From Coprinellus micaceus (lineage: Eukaryota; Basidiomycota; Agaricomycetes; Agaricales; Psathyrellaceae): a stretch of DNA of 64,000 bases. The position numbers and the translations under genes were made by a program. Location of the stretch: NCBI GenBank assembly GCA_951394405.1, contig OX596336.1, positions 2,914,001 through 2,978,000 on the forward strand. The letters are read 5' to 3'. Positions 1-9,752 of this stretch are shown here, piece after piece (the stretch's first letter is position 1; every line of letters begins with the position of its first letter). The notes beneath the pieces were generated by a model. The model saw nothing but the letters and a program-made list of their open reading frames with translations, was not told where the DNA came from and did not search any database.

Positions 1-69
1 TCATCATCCTCCTCGATGGACCCTCCGAACCCGGCAATGGACGACATATCGATGGGAGCTTGCCTCATG
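1..69 (-). CDS. 5' end of a gene leaving the left edge (partial, unknown)
   Basis: On the minus strand an open frame runs off the window from ATG codons at about 69 and 47. It begins with a short stretch containing Met-Ser-Ser-Ile-Ala-Gly-Phe-Gly-Gly and then turns acidic (Glu-Glu-Asp-Asp-Asp). Only about 20 residues are visible, so no family can be named. It would be divergent from the gene starting at 379. The call rests only on the open frame and a plausible start, so it is weak. Confidence 0.3.
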
Positions 70-378
70 GAGCCACCCTGCCTCCAGGTTCTCGCAGATA
101 CCCTCTGATGTCACAGATATTGGATCTCCGAGAAGGTCTTAAGGCCTACAGCTTCCTTGAGGCGACTGTGCTCTGTCTCTTGGTCTTTCCCCTCGATATT
201 CTTCGCCTCGTGCCTCAATCAGCTGCTCACTCTTTCCCGTTCAAGTCCTTGATTCCCTCGATTTCCTAGGATCTTGCACACCTTTGTCTGAATCCCTTCA
301 CACAGCATCTGTGAACCATTTAAAGCGCACCCCGGTCTTTCTCCGCCGCTCGATACCCACCTCTTGGTTCGGACAGTC

Positions 379-1945
379 ATGGCATACCCCTACTACCAGC
401 AAGTGCCTCCTGGCCAACCCGGGTACGGCGCAACTCATGTTGGTGAAACCATGGCCTCTTCCATCCATTAGGATCTGACGAGGGAGATCCACAGATTACA
501 TTCGCGCCCCCACCTGCTCCAGCCTTCCAACCTCAGCCAACTTGTGAGTTAGGCGCTTATATGATCCATCTACACGAGGCACTGATGTATATGAACAAAG
601 GGGGTGGGCTCGATTACTATCGCGCTCATGCACCAAGTCAGGACCCGTGAGCATCCTTCCTTCATGATCGTCTCCAGTGCAAGATACAACCCGAATTCGA
701 CCCTAATACCAGAGCTTGACAGTGCACTATTCCAACATGCCTGGGATCGGGTACGGCAGTTTGATATGGCCACTGCAAGTGGACTAGGGGTTGGGATCCA
801 TGAAGCCAGGCATTGGCATCGTCGGGCTTACGGGGGAATGGTACGGAACGTCATCCTTAATTTTTACCCGTCCAACTCATCAGTCGTTTTAGAATGAGCT
901 TAGCGTTATGACACCTACGGAAATAGGTCACGCAGCAGCATACGAAGCGTATCGCACGTGGATGCACAACCGGTCTATGTACGAGCCTCTGGGACCCGAC
1001 ATCGAGAGACAGAGAGAGGGTTTGATTGGGCTGGCTGTAGCAGAATGTGGGCCTCTTCCTGCAGAAGACCCTTCTGGTCGCTAACAATGGACTCTAGCAA
1101 GCAGACTGTTGAGTTTTGCGGGCAGGTCTATGGACTACTACGCAAGACAGACTGCCTCGGATGCAGCTGCCCATACAGCATCGTTCATCTTCTACCAGGT
1201 ATGATCCGCCCCATTTCATTTTGTGAGTCGGAGTTGACCAAGTCCTCAGAGGCGCCAAGATGACGAGTACTCCTACCATCGTGGTCGTCCTGGCTCTCGC
1301 TACGGCGACTACGAATATGAGGACGAGGACCCATACATCCACGACCGTTTCGATGACCCCTACTCCGATGGCTACCGTGATTATGGTCGCAGAGGCCGAT
1401 CCCATTCCCGCCGCCGTGCACGGTCCCTTTCGCGTCCCAGATCGTTCTATGACGGTTACGACGGAACACCGTACCCAACGCCAGGTATGCCTCTAACGCC
1501 TGGCATGCCGCCGTCAATGCACCCCCCGACACCGGGCGGCATGCCTATCCATCCTGGTGGCACGCCTTATCCAGGGCAGCCGATGTCCTTTTCAGGCTCC
1601 GGCTATGCTGGTAGCGCAGTCGGAGGGATGGGCGGCCAGCCCTACTACGGGCCTCCTGGTGTGTCAATCTACGGTGGACAACAGCCCGGCCAAGTCGCCT
1701 ATCCCGGCGGCTCGACGGTGCCTATGGCACCTCCGATGGGATATGCCAATAGTTCTGGCTCGGCGTATTCTGGGTACAGTCAACCGGGATATGGCGGGAT
1801 GGGCATGGGACCCATGCCAATGGGAACTGCTATGAGCCAAGGAAGTATGGGCGGGATGGTTCAGGCACCTCCTCAGACCATCGTCATTCACAAATCTCGC
1901 CGGCACAGACACCACCACCGTTCAAGATCTCGGGGGTCTGCCTAA
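379..1945 (+). CDS. Pro/Gly/Met-rich protein with His/Arg-rich tail, function unknown
   Basis: A spliced gene of about seven exons and roughly 440 residues. The first exon (379-438) encodes a Tyr/Pro/Gln-rich start. Internal exons give WGGLDYYRAHAPSQDP, a helical part with HEARHWHRRAYGG, and a second helical part with TPTEIGHAAAYEAYRTW and ERQREGLIGLAVAE. The last exon (about 1251-1945) has an acidic/Tyr stretch, an Arg/Ser stretch, repeated PGMP/PGGTPYPG-like turns, many Gly-Met pairs, and ends in RRHRHHHRSRSRGSA. The helical middle loosely resembles the DUF3759/CipC type, but this is only inference. Splice sites were picked to keep the frame; the 44 nt first intron (439-482) is the least certain. 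No signal peptide or membrane segment is visible. I do not recognise a function. Confidence 0.65.
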
Positions 1946-2562
1946 AGCTTGAAAACTGTTCAGGCTCTTGACAGGCCAGGCCCCTTCTCACCTCATCCGC
2001 AATTCTCGATCTATGCAATTCTAACCTCCTGTAATTCGGCCATTGCGGTCACCGTTTATTTAATCTACGGATCTTCGCCCATTTCTGATTCAGGTGATTC
2101 CTGTGGAAACATCGAAGGCGGCTTTCTGTCCTTGCCGCCCAAGAGCCAGTTTTCCTCCCCGGCAAGCTGTGCGCGTTTCTACGATGCCTATCGGCCTACA
2201 TAGGCAACATTCGTCTCCCTCAATTGTGCGTCGATATGTACTGGAGAGCCTGCGTCGGGGCGGTGCATGTTTGGGGATCTCATCACATCACCAGGGTAAA
2301 GCGGCAGTGATGAATCTCCATGATGCTTCTCAGATATCATGGCAGGGGATGGCAGTGTGGTGGATACGCACATGCGGCGATTGAAACCCCGCTGGGCGCT
2401 GGTATATAACCCCTGTGCCCACACTGTGTTACCTTGATAGGCTGGTCCCTTCCCCCCAAGTCATCAAGCTCGTAGAATCACTTGTTTTCTTCGTCGTCCC
2501 CTCCAAGAGTTGATCTCTGAAAGGCACTTTAGCAACCTACACCACACTACCTTTCATTCACA
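1946..2562. other. Intergenic region, promoter of the gene at 2563
   Basis: About 600 bases without a convincing gene. It holds the 3' flank of the upstream gene and, at 2403-2409, a TATA-like site in front of the next gene. Two overlapping short frames (1949-2384) have no family features and look like chance. Confidence 0.5.
2403..2409 (+). promoter_or_regulatory. TATA-like box upstream of the 2563 gene
   Basis: TATATAA lies about 155 bases before the ATG at 2563, in a GC-richer context, and is followed by a pyrimidine-rich stretch. The position suits a core promoter with a spliced or long 5' UTR. It is inferred from sequence only. Confidence 0.4.
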
Positions 2563-3318
2563 ATGTCTCCTCACAACCAAGCCGCCGTTCGTTCCCGCAC
2601 TTTCTGCTGCTGCATCCCAGTCCGAGCTGGTGTCATCGTGAGTCTCCTTCGCACATTTGGCATGTAACTTGCCGACGCTAAACCGACGCCGCCCATCTTT
2701 ATTAGCTCCTCTCGATCCTGGGTATTCTTGGTGGTACCACCGTCGCTGCCGTTGGAATCGTTAGCTTGAAGAAGTCTGCCGGTGCCGAAAGGTCCATGAT
2801 CATCCAAATCGTTGTGTACATCCTCCTCGCTGTCATCTCGTTCCTTGGGTGGGTTCCCTCCACTTCAAACCCACTGTGACCTGAAGCTAATCGGCTGGAC
2901 TCTCTTTTCCCCATCGTGTAGTTTGGTCGGTGGTATTGGACGCAAGCTCCTCTGCGTCAGGATCTACTTCGGCATGCTCATCTTCCACCTTGCCTTCAGC
3001 TTCGGTGGCGGTATCTTCGCCATCTGGCGTGTGTTCCAGGACTCTCCCAACTACGTCAAGGAATGTCTCCTCGGCAAGGAGGCCGACAAGGACGCTCTCA
3101 AGACCTGTGAGGCCGGTGCTAGTTTGTTGAAGGGTTTGATGATTACCGTCTTCATCTTGTTCTGGGCTCTCGAGACCTGTACGTTTCCCCCTCCCTGTTT
3201 CAAGACTTGATGTTAACATCTGTGAATAGGGGCCTGCGTTATTGTCCACCACTACACCAAGCAGCTCCAGGAGGAGGAAGCTACTCGCACTGTTGTCAAG
3301 GACACCGAGGCTTGGTAA
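2563..3318 (+). CDS. Small four-helix membrane protein, function unknown
   Basis: Four exons encode about 190 residues. The N-terminus carries a Cys cluster (FCCCIPVRAG), a possible palmitoylation site. Hydrophobic segments follow: LLSILGILGGTTVAAVGIV, IIQIVVYILLAVISFLGLV, a long one around YFGMLIFHLAFSFGGGIFAI, and LLKGLMITVFILFWALET. A soluble loop with two Cys (ECLLGKEADKDALKTC) sits between helices 3 and 4 and may form a disulfide. The tail is short and charged. The layout resembles small tetraspan proteins seen across Agaricomycetes, but I do not know a function. Introns are 50-80 nt with GT-AG ends; the start is the first ATG after a CT-rich leader. Confidence 0.8.
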
Positions 3319-3556
3319 ATGCTGCGCACCCCGGTTTTGATGTAATATATCCCAGTCTATGTATGAGACGATATCCCAAATAATACCCTGTCTGCTATCG
3401 ATTTATCCAAATTTTATTCTCAACACACGTCGCGAGAAGGCCATCGGCCGTCACTCTCAAAAGTTTGCTCCAACCGAAGGCAAGCGAGGTAAGATTATCT
3501 GTATTGTACAACGTTGGACGCGGCATTCTGACGCCCGACTACACATGCTTCAGTAT

Positions 3557-5027
3557 TTAGTGGTTGACACAAAGCACTTCATAGTCGTTGACTTCCTTCT
3601 CACCGCCATCGTAAGGAATGAAGGCCCCTGAATAATGATTTAGCTATTTGTCCCGCGCTGAGGATGGAGGAGCGTTGCATACCCTTGAGCCTCTCGCTGG
3701 CTTTGCCAGGGTGGTAACAGCCCTTGTGCTGGGCACGGACGACATAGAGGATCGTGCCATCGGTATCCCTACCACCGTCAACGGGGCGGTAGCCGAGGGA
3801 GGAGATGGTGAGCTTGCCCGAGGTAGGAACCCACCTCAAGGCGTTCATGTCGCCAAGCAGAATTTCATAAGTATCTTTCTGCAACGTAGATTCGAACCAT
3901 TAGCGTGCCGCCCCACCACCAATAACGTGCGTCAGAGACTCACGTGGATCTCGTCGTGAGCATAGCCGATAACGGCGCCCTTCTGGAACACGTCTGAGGC
4001 CTTGCCGGGGGCTAAGATGGAGTGGCCCACTCAGTATATGTGCGGTGCCCATAGGAGACGGTATACTCACTGATGCTGCCCTTGTGGAAGGCTCGGCAGA
4101 CGTAAAGGGTCCAGCTGTGCTCCTGGCCCACGACGATGGCACCCTGAGGGATATCCTTGCCTTGGTTCAGAACCCAGGTGTACGGGCCCCTGGGACCTTG
4201 ACTATAGAAGGCATCAGTGCGCGTCCTTGCTCCCGCGATCCACTGAGCCTAAAGGAAAGCGCGATCAGTAACGTTCCAGGAGCGAACGGTGTATAGACGC
4301 TTACTTCCTCTTCCTTGTCCTCCTTCTTCTCGTGGTGCTTGTAAGCGGCAATGCCCGCACCCAACAGGGCAGCACCGGCAGCGATACCACCCCCGATCTA
4401 CAAGAAACATACCTTTTCAGCGACCATCCGGATAGCACGAACATATAATGCTTACCGCCCATTTCTTCTTGCTGCTACCCTCGTCGTCAGACGAATCGTT
4501 TCCGGTCTTGCCAGGCGGAGGGCCTATACATAGTATACAAACGCGGACGATCGGCATTTCGGTCATATGCGAGCCCCCATTCGACGCGACATACCTTGCT
4601 GGTTGGCGTGCTGGTCGTTGTTGCCGTATGTGTATTGAGGAGGAGGAGCCTGGTATGGCTGCTGCTGAGGCTGAGGCTGTTGCGGAGGTGGGCAGTGCGA
4701 CTGCTGAGGCTTGTTGTCCGACGAGCAGTCCGAGTTACCGTAGCCATAGTTGTGGCCTCCGCCACCTTGCATCCTACCCCAAAGGGCGGGAGTGACGTCG
4801 GGAGTCCAGTCGCCCTGCGTAGAGCTCTGTCAACAGGTGTCCGACGAAGCGAGCCGCACCTATCGCCTACCTGGGAGCGATGGGCTTGGATGATCTTGTA
4901 GTCGTTACCTTTCATTCGAGGAGGACTTAGCCATCGTGCAGCCATCCAGAGAAACTCTGACACGCGTACCTTGGTAGGTCGCAACATCGCCGAGGTTGTA
5001 CTGAGTCCCAGGTTGCCAGTAGCCCAT
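3557..5027 (-). CDS. Chitin-binding module (CBM5/12) fused to DM9 (DUF3421) repeats
   Basis: A minus-strand gene of about eight exons and roughly 340 residues. It opens with MGYWQPGTQYNLGDV, then NDYKIIQAHRSQ and QGDWTPDVTPALWGR: the aromatic/Trp pattern of CBM5/12, which binds chitin or cellulose. A Gly/Asn then Pro/Gln linker follows, then an Asp/Ser/Lys patch and a Gly/Ala hydrophobic stretch (IGGGIAAGAALLGAGIAAY) that could be a weak membrane segment. The C-terminal half has two DM9 repeats: SWTLYVCRAFHKGS with SPGKAS, and LRWVPTSG, GTILYVVRAQHKG, HPGKAS. It ends GAFIPYDGG to CVNH at 3557. DM9 proteins in animals and bacteria bind mannose. There is no signal peptide, so an unconventional or intracellular location is likely. 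Domain identity is quite sure; the exact role is not. Confidence 0.82.
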
Positions 5028-5088
5028 CTTGTGAAGTGGGGGTTGATTGAGAGGGGGGTATCGGTAGGGTGCTGCGAGAAAGCCAATG

Positions 5089-5095
5089 CTTTATA
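5089..5095 (-). promoter_or_regulatory. TATA box of the CBM-DM9 gene
   Basis: TATAAAG on the minus strand lies about 62 bases before the ATG at 5027, with a CCAAT sequence on the plus strand right beside it (5083-5087). Spacing fits a core promoter. Sequence-only inference. Confidence 0.45.
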
Positions 5096-5446
5096 TCGTC
5101 GCCAAGGACCCCGTTCTCCGGCTCTCGATCCCAGCCTTCGGCCAATGGACTGACTTGGCTGTTTGGTCTATTTCCAGGCGACCACCCCAAATGACGATGA
5201 TGCCGGTTTATCGATGCCGCCAAGGTATGGGGCTCGGGAGCCTGGATCTTAGGTTTACGCGTGAACACCCTGGAATGGCCGTCTTCCTCCTCTCACTCGC
5301 TTCGCAAAGTATGGTTTCTGACTCACGGTGACGCAGGCTAATCGATATGAAATCGCGTTGGCGGAAGTGAAGGCTAAGAAGAGAAGCAAAGTCTTTCATT
5401 GAGTTCCCTTGCCATCTTTGAGGTTCAGAGAAAGAGCTAAGAGCTA

Positions 5447-5506
5447 GTTCGGATACCAAACCTGGGTTTGGGTACAGGTTTGATGCCCCCCAAATCAAAT
5501 CCCATG
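5447..5506 (+). repeat. Left terminal inverted repeat of the MITE
   Basis: About 60 bases starting GTTCGGATACCAAACCTGG. They pair with 5846-5906 on the opposite strand with one mismatch and one indel. Confidence 0.9.
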
Positions 5507-5845
5507 CACTGCGGGGCTGTCGGGCCCGTCGATACGACAGCTCGGATCCCGACGTGGCCGCGCTTTGGCGCCGCTCGCCGCTGTTGATGACAGCGTCAAA
5601 AGAGTCGCGCTCGCCGTCGAAAATAGGGAGGGCACTATGTCACCTTTGAATTTAGTCACTTGCTGATACTTAACACTGAGCATCTTAAATGCATGAGTGC
5701 GGGAAGGATAAAATATCGCTGTAAGAATCTAGTTGGTGATGCCAAAGGTCGTCGTCGCTGTGGGCAACGACGAGGAGGACTGTTGAGCCCGACGACGCCA
5801 AGACAACACCAGCCCCCTCGGGGACGTGACGTGGGCGGGTAAAGC

Positions 5846-5906
5846 CATGGGAATTGATTTGGGGGGGCATCAAACCTGTACCCAAACCCAGGTTTGGTAT
5901 CCGAAC
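5846..5906 (-). repeat. Right terminal inverted repeat of the MITE
   Basis: Reverse-complement copy of 5447-5506, with seven instead of six Cs in the internal C run and one A/T difference. Confidence 0.9.
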
Positions 5907-6545
5907 TAGCCCTAAGTGCCGACTCACAGATTAGGCCCGGGCACATGCGAAGGGTACCATACCGGTCGTCGCGTCGCCAGAGCCACATTTCCGGAAAGAC
6001 TGTCATACAAGCGCGATGCGTTCAAGGGGAAACTGCGTCCCATGGAGATCCACCCCTGCTCGCTGATGCATTCCACTCCTTGCGGCTTCCAACATGAAAA
6101 CCCATTACCTTTTTACTTACCCAACGCGAGTTCGACGCCGAAATGCGCTGTCCACCCTCCATTGACGCGACTCGCCCTAGCATTCCAGTCAATGACTCGC
6201 GAAGCTCACAAGTGGGAACAGCTACCTACCTTGTGAGGCCCATAGATTGTCGTGAAGGTGAAACGGGACAGGGTATTGGGAACAAAAGCTCAGTGACAAG
6301 GCGCTTAACAATGTCACCGTTCAACAACACGTTACGGCACGCGTCAAAGCGAGTTTCGCGTCTTGCGATCAGTCACGTTGAGACCCTGTGAAGCTCACCT
6401 GACTGGTACGATATTCCCGCGTGACCCTTCGGTCGACGGCGCTCGTGCTATGACCCCAGGCATTTGACTCAAGTACTTTCCGCTCGTTCCCCGGTCCTCT
6501 CTCTCTCTCTTTTCGACACTCCCAATACCCAGTCGACCTACCAAA

Positions 6546-7131
6546 ATGTCAGGAGCAGCAGCATCTGCGGGAGCTTCCAAGTTTCAGGCTTTCATGAACC
6601 ACCCAGCAGGCAAGCAAACCCACACGACCTATGGTAGACGGCCCAGTGCTTAAACTCCCTCATAGGACCCAAGACCGTTTTCTTCTGGGCTCCTATGATG
6701 AAGTGGTGCTTGGTTGCTGCTGGACTCAAGGACCTCAGTCGTCCTGCCGACAAGCTGAGCGTCTCGCAGAACCTCGGTACGGCGTTCGCTTCGCTTTGAA
6801 TTCGCATATGCTCATGAAGCTAACCTTTGCGTCCGTGTGCTTGACAGCCCTCACTGCTACTGGCTTTATCTGGGTTCGCTACTCCCTAGTCATCACTCCT
6901 ATCAACTACAGCTTGGCTGCTGTGCGTCCTTGCCCTTCGTCCATCCGCGCTTCTCTGACGATTTTGTATCACTCCAGGTCAACTTCTGTGTTGGACTTTC
7001 GGGATTGTCGCAGTTGGGAAGGATTGCAAAGTAAGCACAAGTTCCCCGTTCTCCGTATCTCTTCCTAACACCTTTCCCATCGTCATAGCTATCGGTACAG
7101 CCAGGCCGAGGTCGAAAAGAAGCAGGTCTAA
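6546..7131 (+). CDS. MPC2: Mitochondrial pyruvate carrier subunit 2
   Basis: Five short exons encode 114 residues, the usual MPC length. Diagnostic stretches are NHPAGPKTVFFWAPMMKW, GLKDLSRPADKLSVSQN, LALTATGFIWVRYSLVI and INYSLAAVNFCVG, which cover the MPC helices. MPC1/MPC2 heterodimers import pyruvate across the inner mitochondrial membrane. The start follows a CT-rich leader (6499-6512). The first intron (6610-6665) has to begin with GCAAGC, a GC-AG intron, to keep the frame; the other three introns are GT-AG. The short Lys/Gln tail ends at 7131. Family assignment is firm. Confidence 0.93.
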
Positions 7132-7218
7132 TGGGTGTTAGATACTCATACATATTACCCCTCCCATAATATCATGTTACATCGACCAACGTCCATGAAG
7201 AGCGGAAGAAATCGTAGA

Positions 7219-7899
7219 TCATCTCGACTTGGACCTAGCCCTATTCCCTTCCTCCCTTGCCTCCACAGGTTTCTGGGCTCCCGCAACGATTTTCCCCAAC
7301 TCCCACCACCCACTACCGTCCAAGATCTGTTGTGCGGTATCGGCAATGCTTTGCATGACGTTCTGCGCATCGTTCTGTTGCTTGTCCCCGCCTTCCTGAT
7401 ACTGCCAGTTAGGAGTCGCCTGGAAGTTTCCTGCTCGAGGTTTGTCGTTTGAGCTAATCCGGACACTCGCCCTCGACTTGGGGCTGCTGTTGCCCGAACG
7501 GCCGTTGATCAAGTTGGACGCAATGCCCGCCAAGCCGTTATCCCCATCCTCATTCATACTCGACACTGCTGCCAGCCACCCGGCTCCCATTGCCAGGAGC
7601 CCAATGATAGTTCCCCATTTGATGAACCATATTGTGAGCTTGAGCGCCCATGTTGCTGTGCGATAAAGGCTCAAAAGTGCGAGATATGCGGCGAGCAGGG
7701 TGATGATGGGTGGGAGGACTGTTTGGGCGTCCCAGTCCTGAGGGTGTGTGGACGCAAGGGATCCGATGAGCCGGACCGCTGCTGTACAGAGGGCCAGCAA
7801 ATAGGACAATCCGGTTATGAGAATTGAATAGAAGGGGGGTGGAAGTTTGTCCTGAAGATATTCAAGACCATACTCGATATAGACGTTGAGCTGGTCCAT
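7219..7899 (-). CDS. Apq12-like nuclear-envelope membrane protein
   Basis: A single-exon frame of 226 residues, starting at MDQLNVYIEYGLEYLQDKL; an in-frame upstream Met at 8016 would add a low-quality leader. Hydrophobic segments lie at about 22-45 (FYSILITGLSYLLALCTAAV), 60-78 (VLPPIITLLAAYLALLSL) and 84-108 (KLTIWFIKWGTIIGLLAMG). The C-terminal half is polar with a Ser/Arg stretch and a short Trp-rich helix (GSGWWELGKIV). Arrangement and size resemble fungal Apq12 proteins, which act in nuclear-envelope membrane fluidity and pore assembly. The match is by pattern, so another small ER membrane protein is possible. It is convergent with MPC2, with only 87 bases between the stops. Confidence 0.6.
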   Translation of the reverse strand: MDQLNVYIEYGLEYLQDKLPPPFYSILITGLSYLLALCTAAVRLIGSLASTHPQDWDAQTVLPPIITLLAAYLALLSLYRTATWALKLTIWFIKWGTIIGLLAMGAGWLAAVSSMNEDGDNGLAGIASNLINGRSGNSSPKSRASVRISSNDKPRAGNFQATPNWQYQEGGDKQQNDAQNVMQSIADTAQQILDGSGWWELGKIVAGAQKPVEAREEGNRARSKSR

Positions 7900-8314
7900 G
7901 GGCGTGGTCGTTGGTGGAAGCAAGAAGCGCGCCGTGTGCAGGAAGTGTGCGGCGTCTGTGCACTGCGCGCCGTGCGCACGTGATAGGAACGATCCGGCGT
8001 TAACCGTTAAAGGCAAGCGCTTACCTAATAAGAGCAGATCTGATGGGAGGGCTTGTGACAGATGTCACAGGGCGTGACGTGCTGGAAATACTTGAATTTC
8101 TGACATGGATGGGAGCCTGCCAATCGGAAGGTGCCGGCTGTTTCCAGCGATTCCGAAGAGAAATGGCCAAACCTGATGGTGCAAACATGAGACAATAGAG
8201 ATATTGATGAATACTAATACGGGTCAGCTTCGACCTAATTCCCTTCCCAAGTCTACTCCCTTCCACGACTCCCTCCCCTCGCCAAAATCATCCCTGACCC
8301 CACACCCATCCGTC

Positions 8315-8966
8315 ATGGCAATGAAAAGGAAACTGGACGTCGAGGCTGAGGACTGTGCGCCCATGGTTGGTCTTTCCCTTCGCCCGTTCCGCCCACCCGT
8401 CTGAACACCGGCGCTAGCCTCAAAAACAGCTCAAGCTCATCCCCTTCCCCAATTTCGAGGTGGAGGACGATGTGGCCATGATGGACGTTGAATCCCTCTC
8501 CGAGCCGCAGTTCCACTTCCGGTTCCCCTCCAACGCGAGTAGTGCGTCCTCGAGCGCGTCCGACTCGCCCCTCACCAACACTCGTATGTCGGGCTTTATT
8601 GGCGCCGCTATTGAATGCGCTAACCGCGGCTCCAGCGCCCTACCCCACTTTTGACCTTTATCCCCTCCCTTTCTTCAACCCCCAGACGGGTATGGTTGAC
8701 ACCAACTCGCATACTTTCTCACAGTATTCCAACAACCAGCCGCCGAGTCCCCAGATCGGCTTGATTCAGCCTTCATCAGGCTTTGTGCACCATGGGTATG
8801 CGACCTCCTTCTCTCTCGGTAGAAGCAGGCGCTTATCTGCTACAGGTCTAACTGCACTCAAATCCCCAAGCTTCGCATGGCCTGCGCTTCCGGCGTCAAT
8901 GGTGTCCGTACGATGTGGAGTCACTGCGAGCAATGCGGCGCTATATCTATGGTAGACTGTGACTGA
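8315..8966 (+). CDS. Small conserved-looking protein with CxxC-type C-terminus, unknown
   Basis: Four exons encode about 165 residues: a basic start (MAMKRKLDVEAED), then QLKLIPFPNFEVEDDV, a Ser-rich patch, YPTFDLYPLPFFNPQTG, QYSNNQPPSPQIG and a C-terminus with Cys in NCTQIPKLRMACASG and SHCEQCGAISMVDCD. Joining the last exon with a GT-AG intron (about 8809-8846) gives a clean frame to the TGA at 8964-8966. The Cys spacing could hold a metal or just be structural. No membrane segment or signal. I believe similar unnamed proteins exist in other mushrooms but cannot name a function. Confidence 0.7.
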
Positions 8967-9752
8967 ATCGGCCGCTTCGCCGACACATCGACATCGACTG
9001 TATTCTCTTGTCTGGCAACACCTTCACCGCGGCAGATTGTTTTATTCTTATCCTTCGATTATGCTAATTTTTAGCTCACTATTCTGGCGACACACGCAAG
9101 AACCCATCCCCGCGCGACACCTTTTTCGAACTTTCACCCCAGTCGAAACTTGGCAACACTATGGCTACCCCCTCCGACATACCAGCATTCCCACCAACCC
9201 CCCGACTTTCCACGCAGCCCTTCCCACCAAACGTCGCCGCCATATACGTAACAACCGCCGTCACCGTATCGACCACTCTTGCGCTCTCACTCACTCTTCG
9301 TTCTCGCTTTGCTCCTTTCGCTGTGCTTCATTTGTATTTTATATCAGAGACTTGTTGTAGACTGCATATTCAAAACGGACATTCGCATCCCAACGCATAA
9401 ACCTCGCTCCACCGAGTCTGACAGGCCTTTCCCAGACGTTTCACCGTGTATAAACGGAGAGTCCCATGATGATCTCTGCCCATTCCAGTGTTCCAGAGTT
9501 CTCGGAATTCGATACCCGCCGTAGATCCTTTTATCCTCTTTCAGAAGAGGCCCTTGGAAGAGGTGTTTTGGAAGGCCGAATTCCGTTGGAATCGACGCTT
9601 ATGCTGTGCGTTACTGTGAAGGAAGTCCTTCACCGGAGGCGCGGAACAGGGGGCGCTGACGTAATATACAGGCGCTCGAGTTCTCTCTCTCGTCTCCCTC
9701 TCTCTAACATTGCGACTCCCAGTCGCGATATTCGACCCCCTCTCCCTCTCTC
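8967..9752. other. Intergenic stretch upstream of the DCAF7-like gene
   Basis: About 790 bases. A 79-codon frame from 9161 starts MATPSDIPAFPPTPR and has a hydrophobic part, but I recognise no family and no clear splice partners, so it is not called. Close to the next gene there is a CT-rich tract (about 9676-9740), typical of fungal promoters and leaders. Confidence 0.5.

Larger units (their letters stand above)
5447..5906. mobile_element. MITE with about 60 bp terminal inverted repeats, TA flanks
   Basis: Bases 5447-5506 and the reverse complement of 5846-5906 match almost perfectly: one substitution and one extra base in a C run over about 60 positions. The ends read GTTCGGATACC outward, and each side is bordered by TA (5445-5446 and 5907-5908) inside CTAG. 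The 340 bp core has no coding frame of note and contains its own hairpin (GCTGTCG ... CGACAGC near 5517-5543). This is the structure of a non-autonomous DNA transposon (MITE) with a TA target duplication, as in Tc1/mariner-like groups; the superfamily is not proven. The near identity of the two ends suggests recent insertion. It lies between the CBM-DM9 gene and MPC2. Confidence 0.85.

Noticed and set aside
3870..3905. GGTTCGAATCT-like tRNA T-loop on the minus strand
   Set aside because: It lies in an intron of the CBM-DM9 gene; no acceptor stem, D arm or anticodon arm could be drawn around it.
7900..8016. Upstream in-frame Met of the Apq12-like protein
   Set aside because: The extra 39 residues look like leader sequence, and the MDQLNV start fits the family layout better.
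9161..9400. 79-codon frame MATPSDIPAF
   Set aside because: No recognised domain, no splice partners and no clear promoter; left as an intergenic note.
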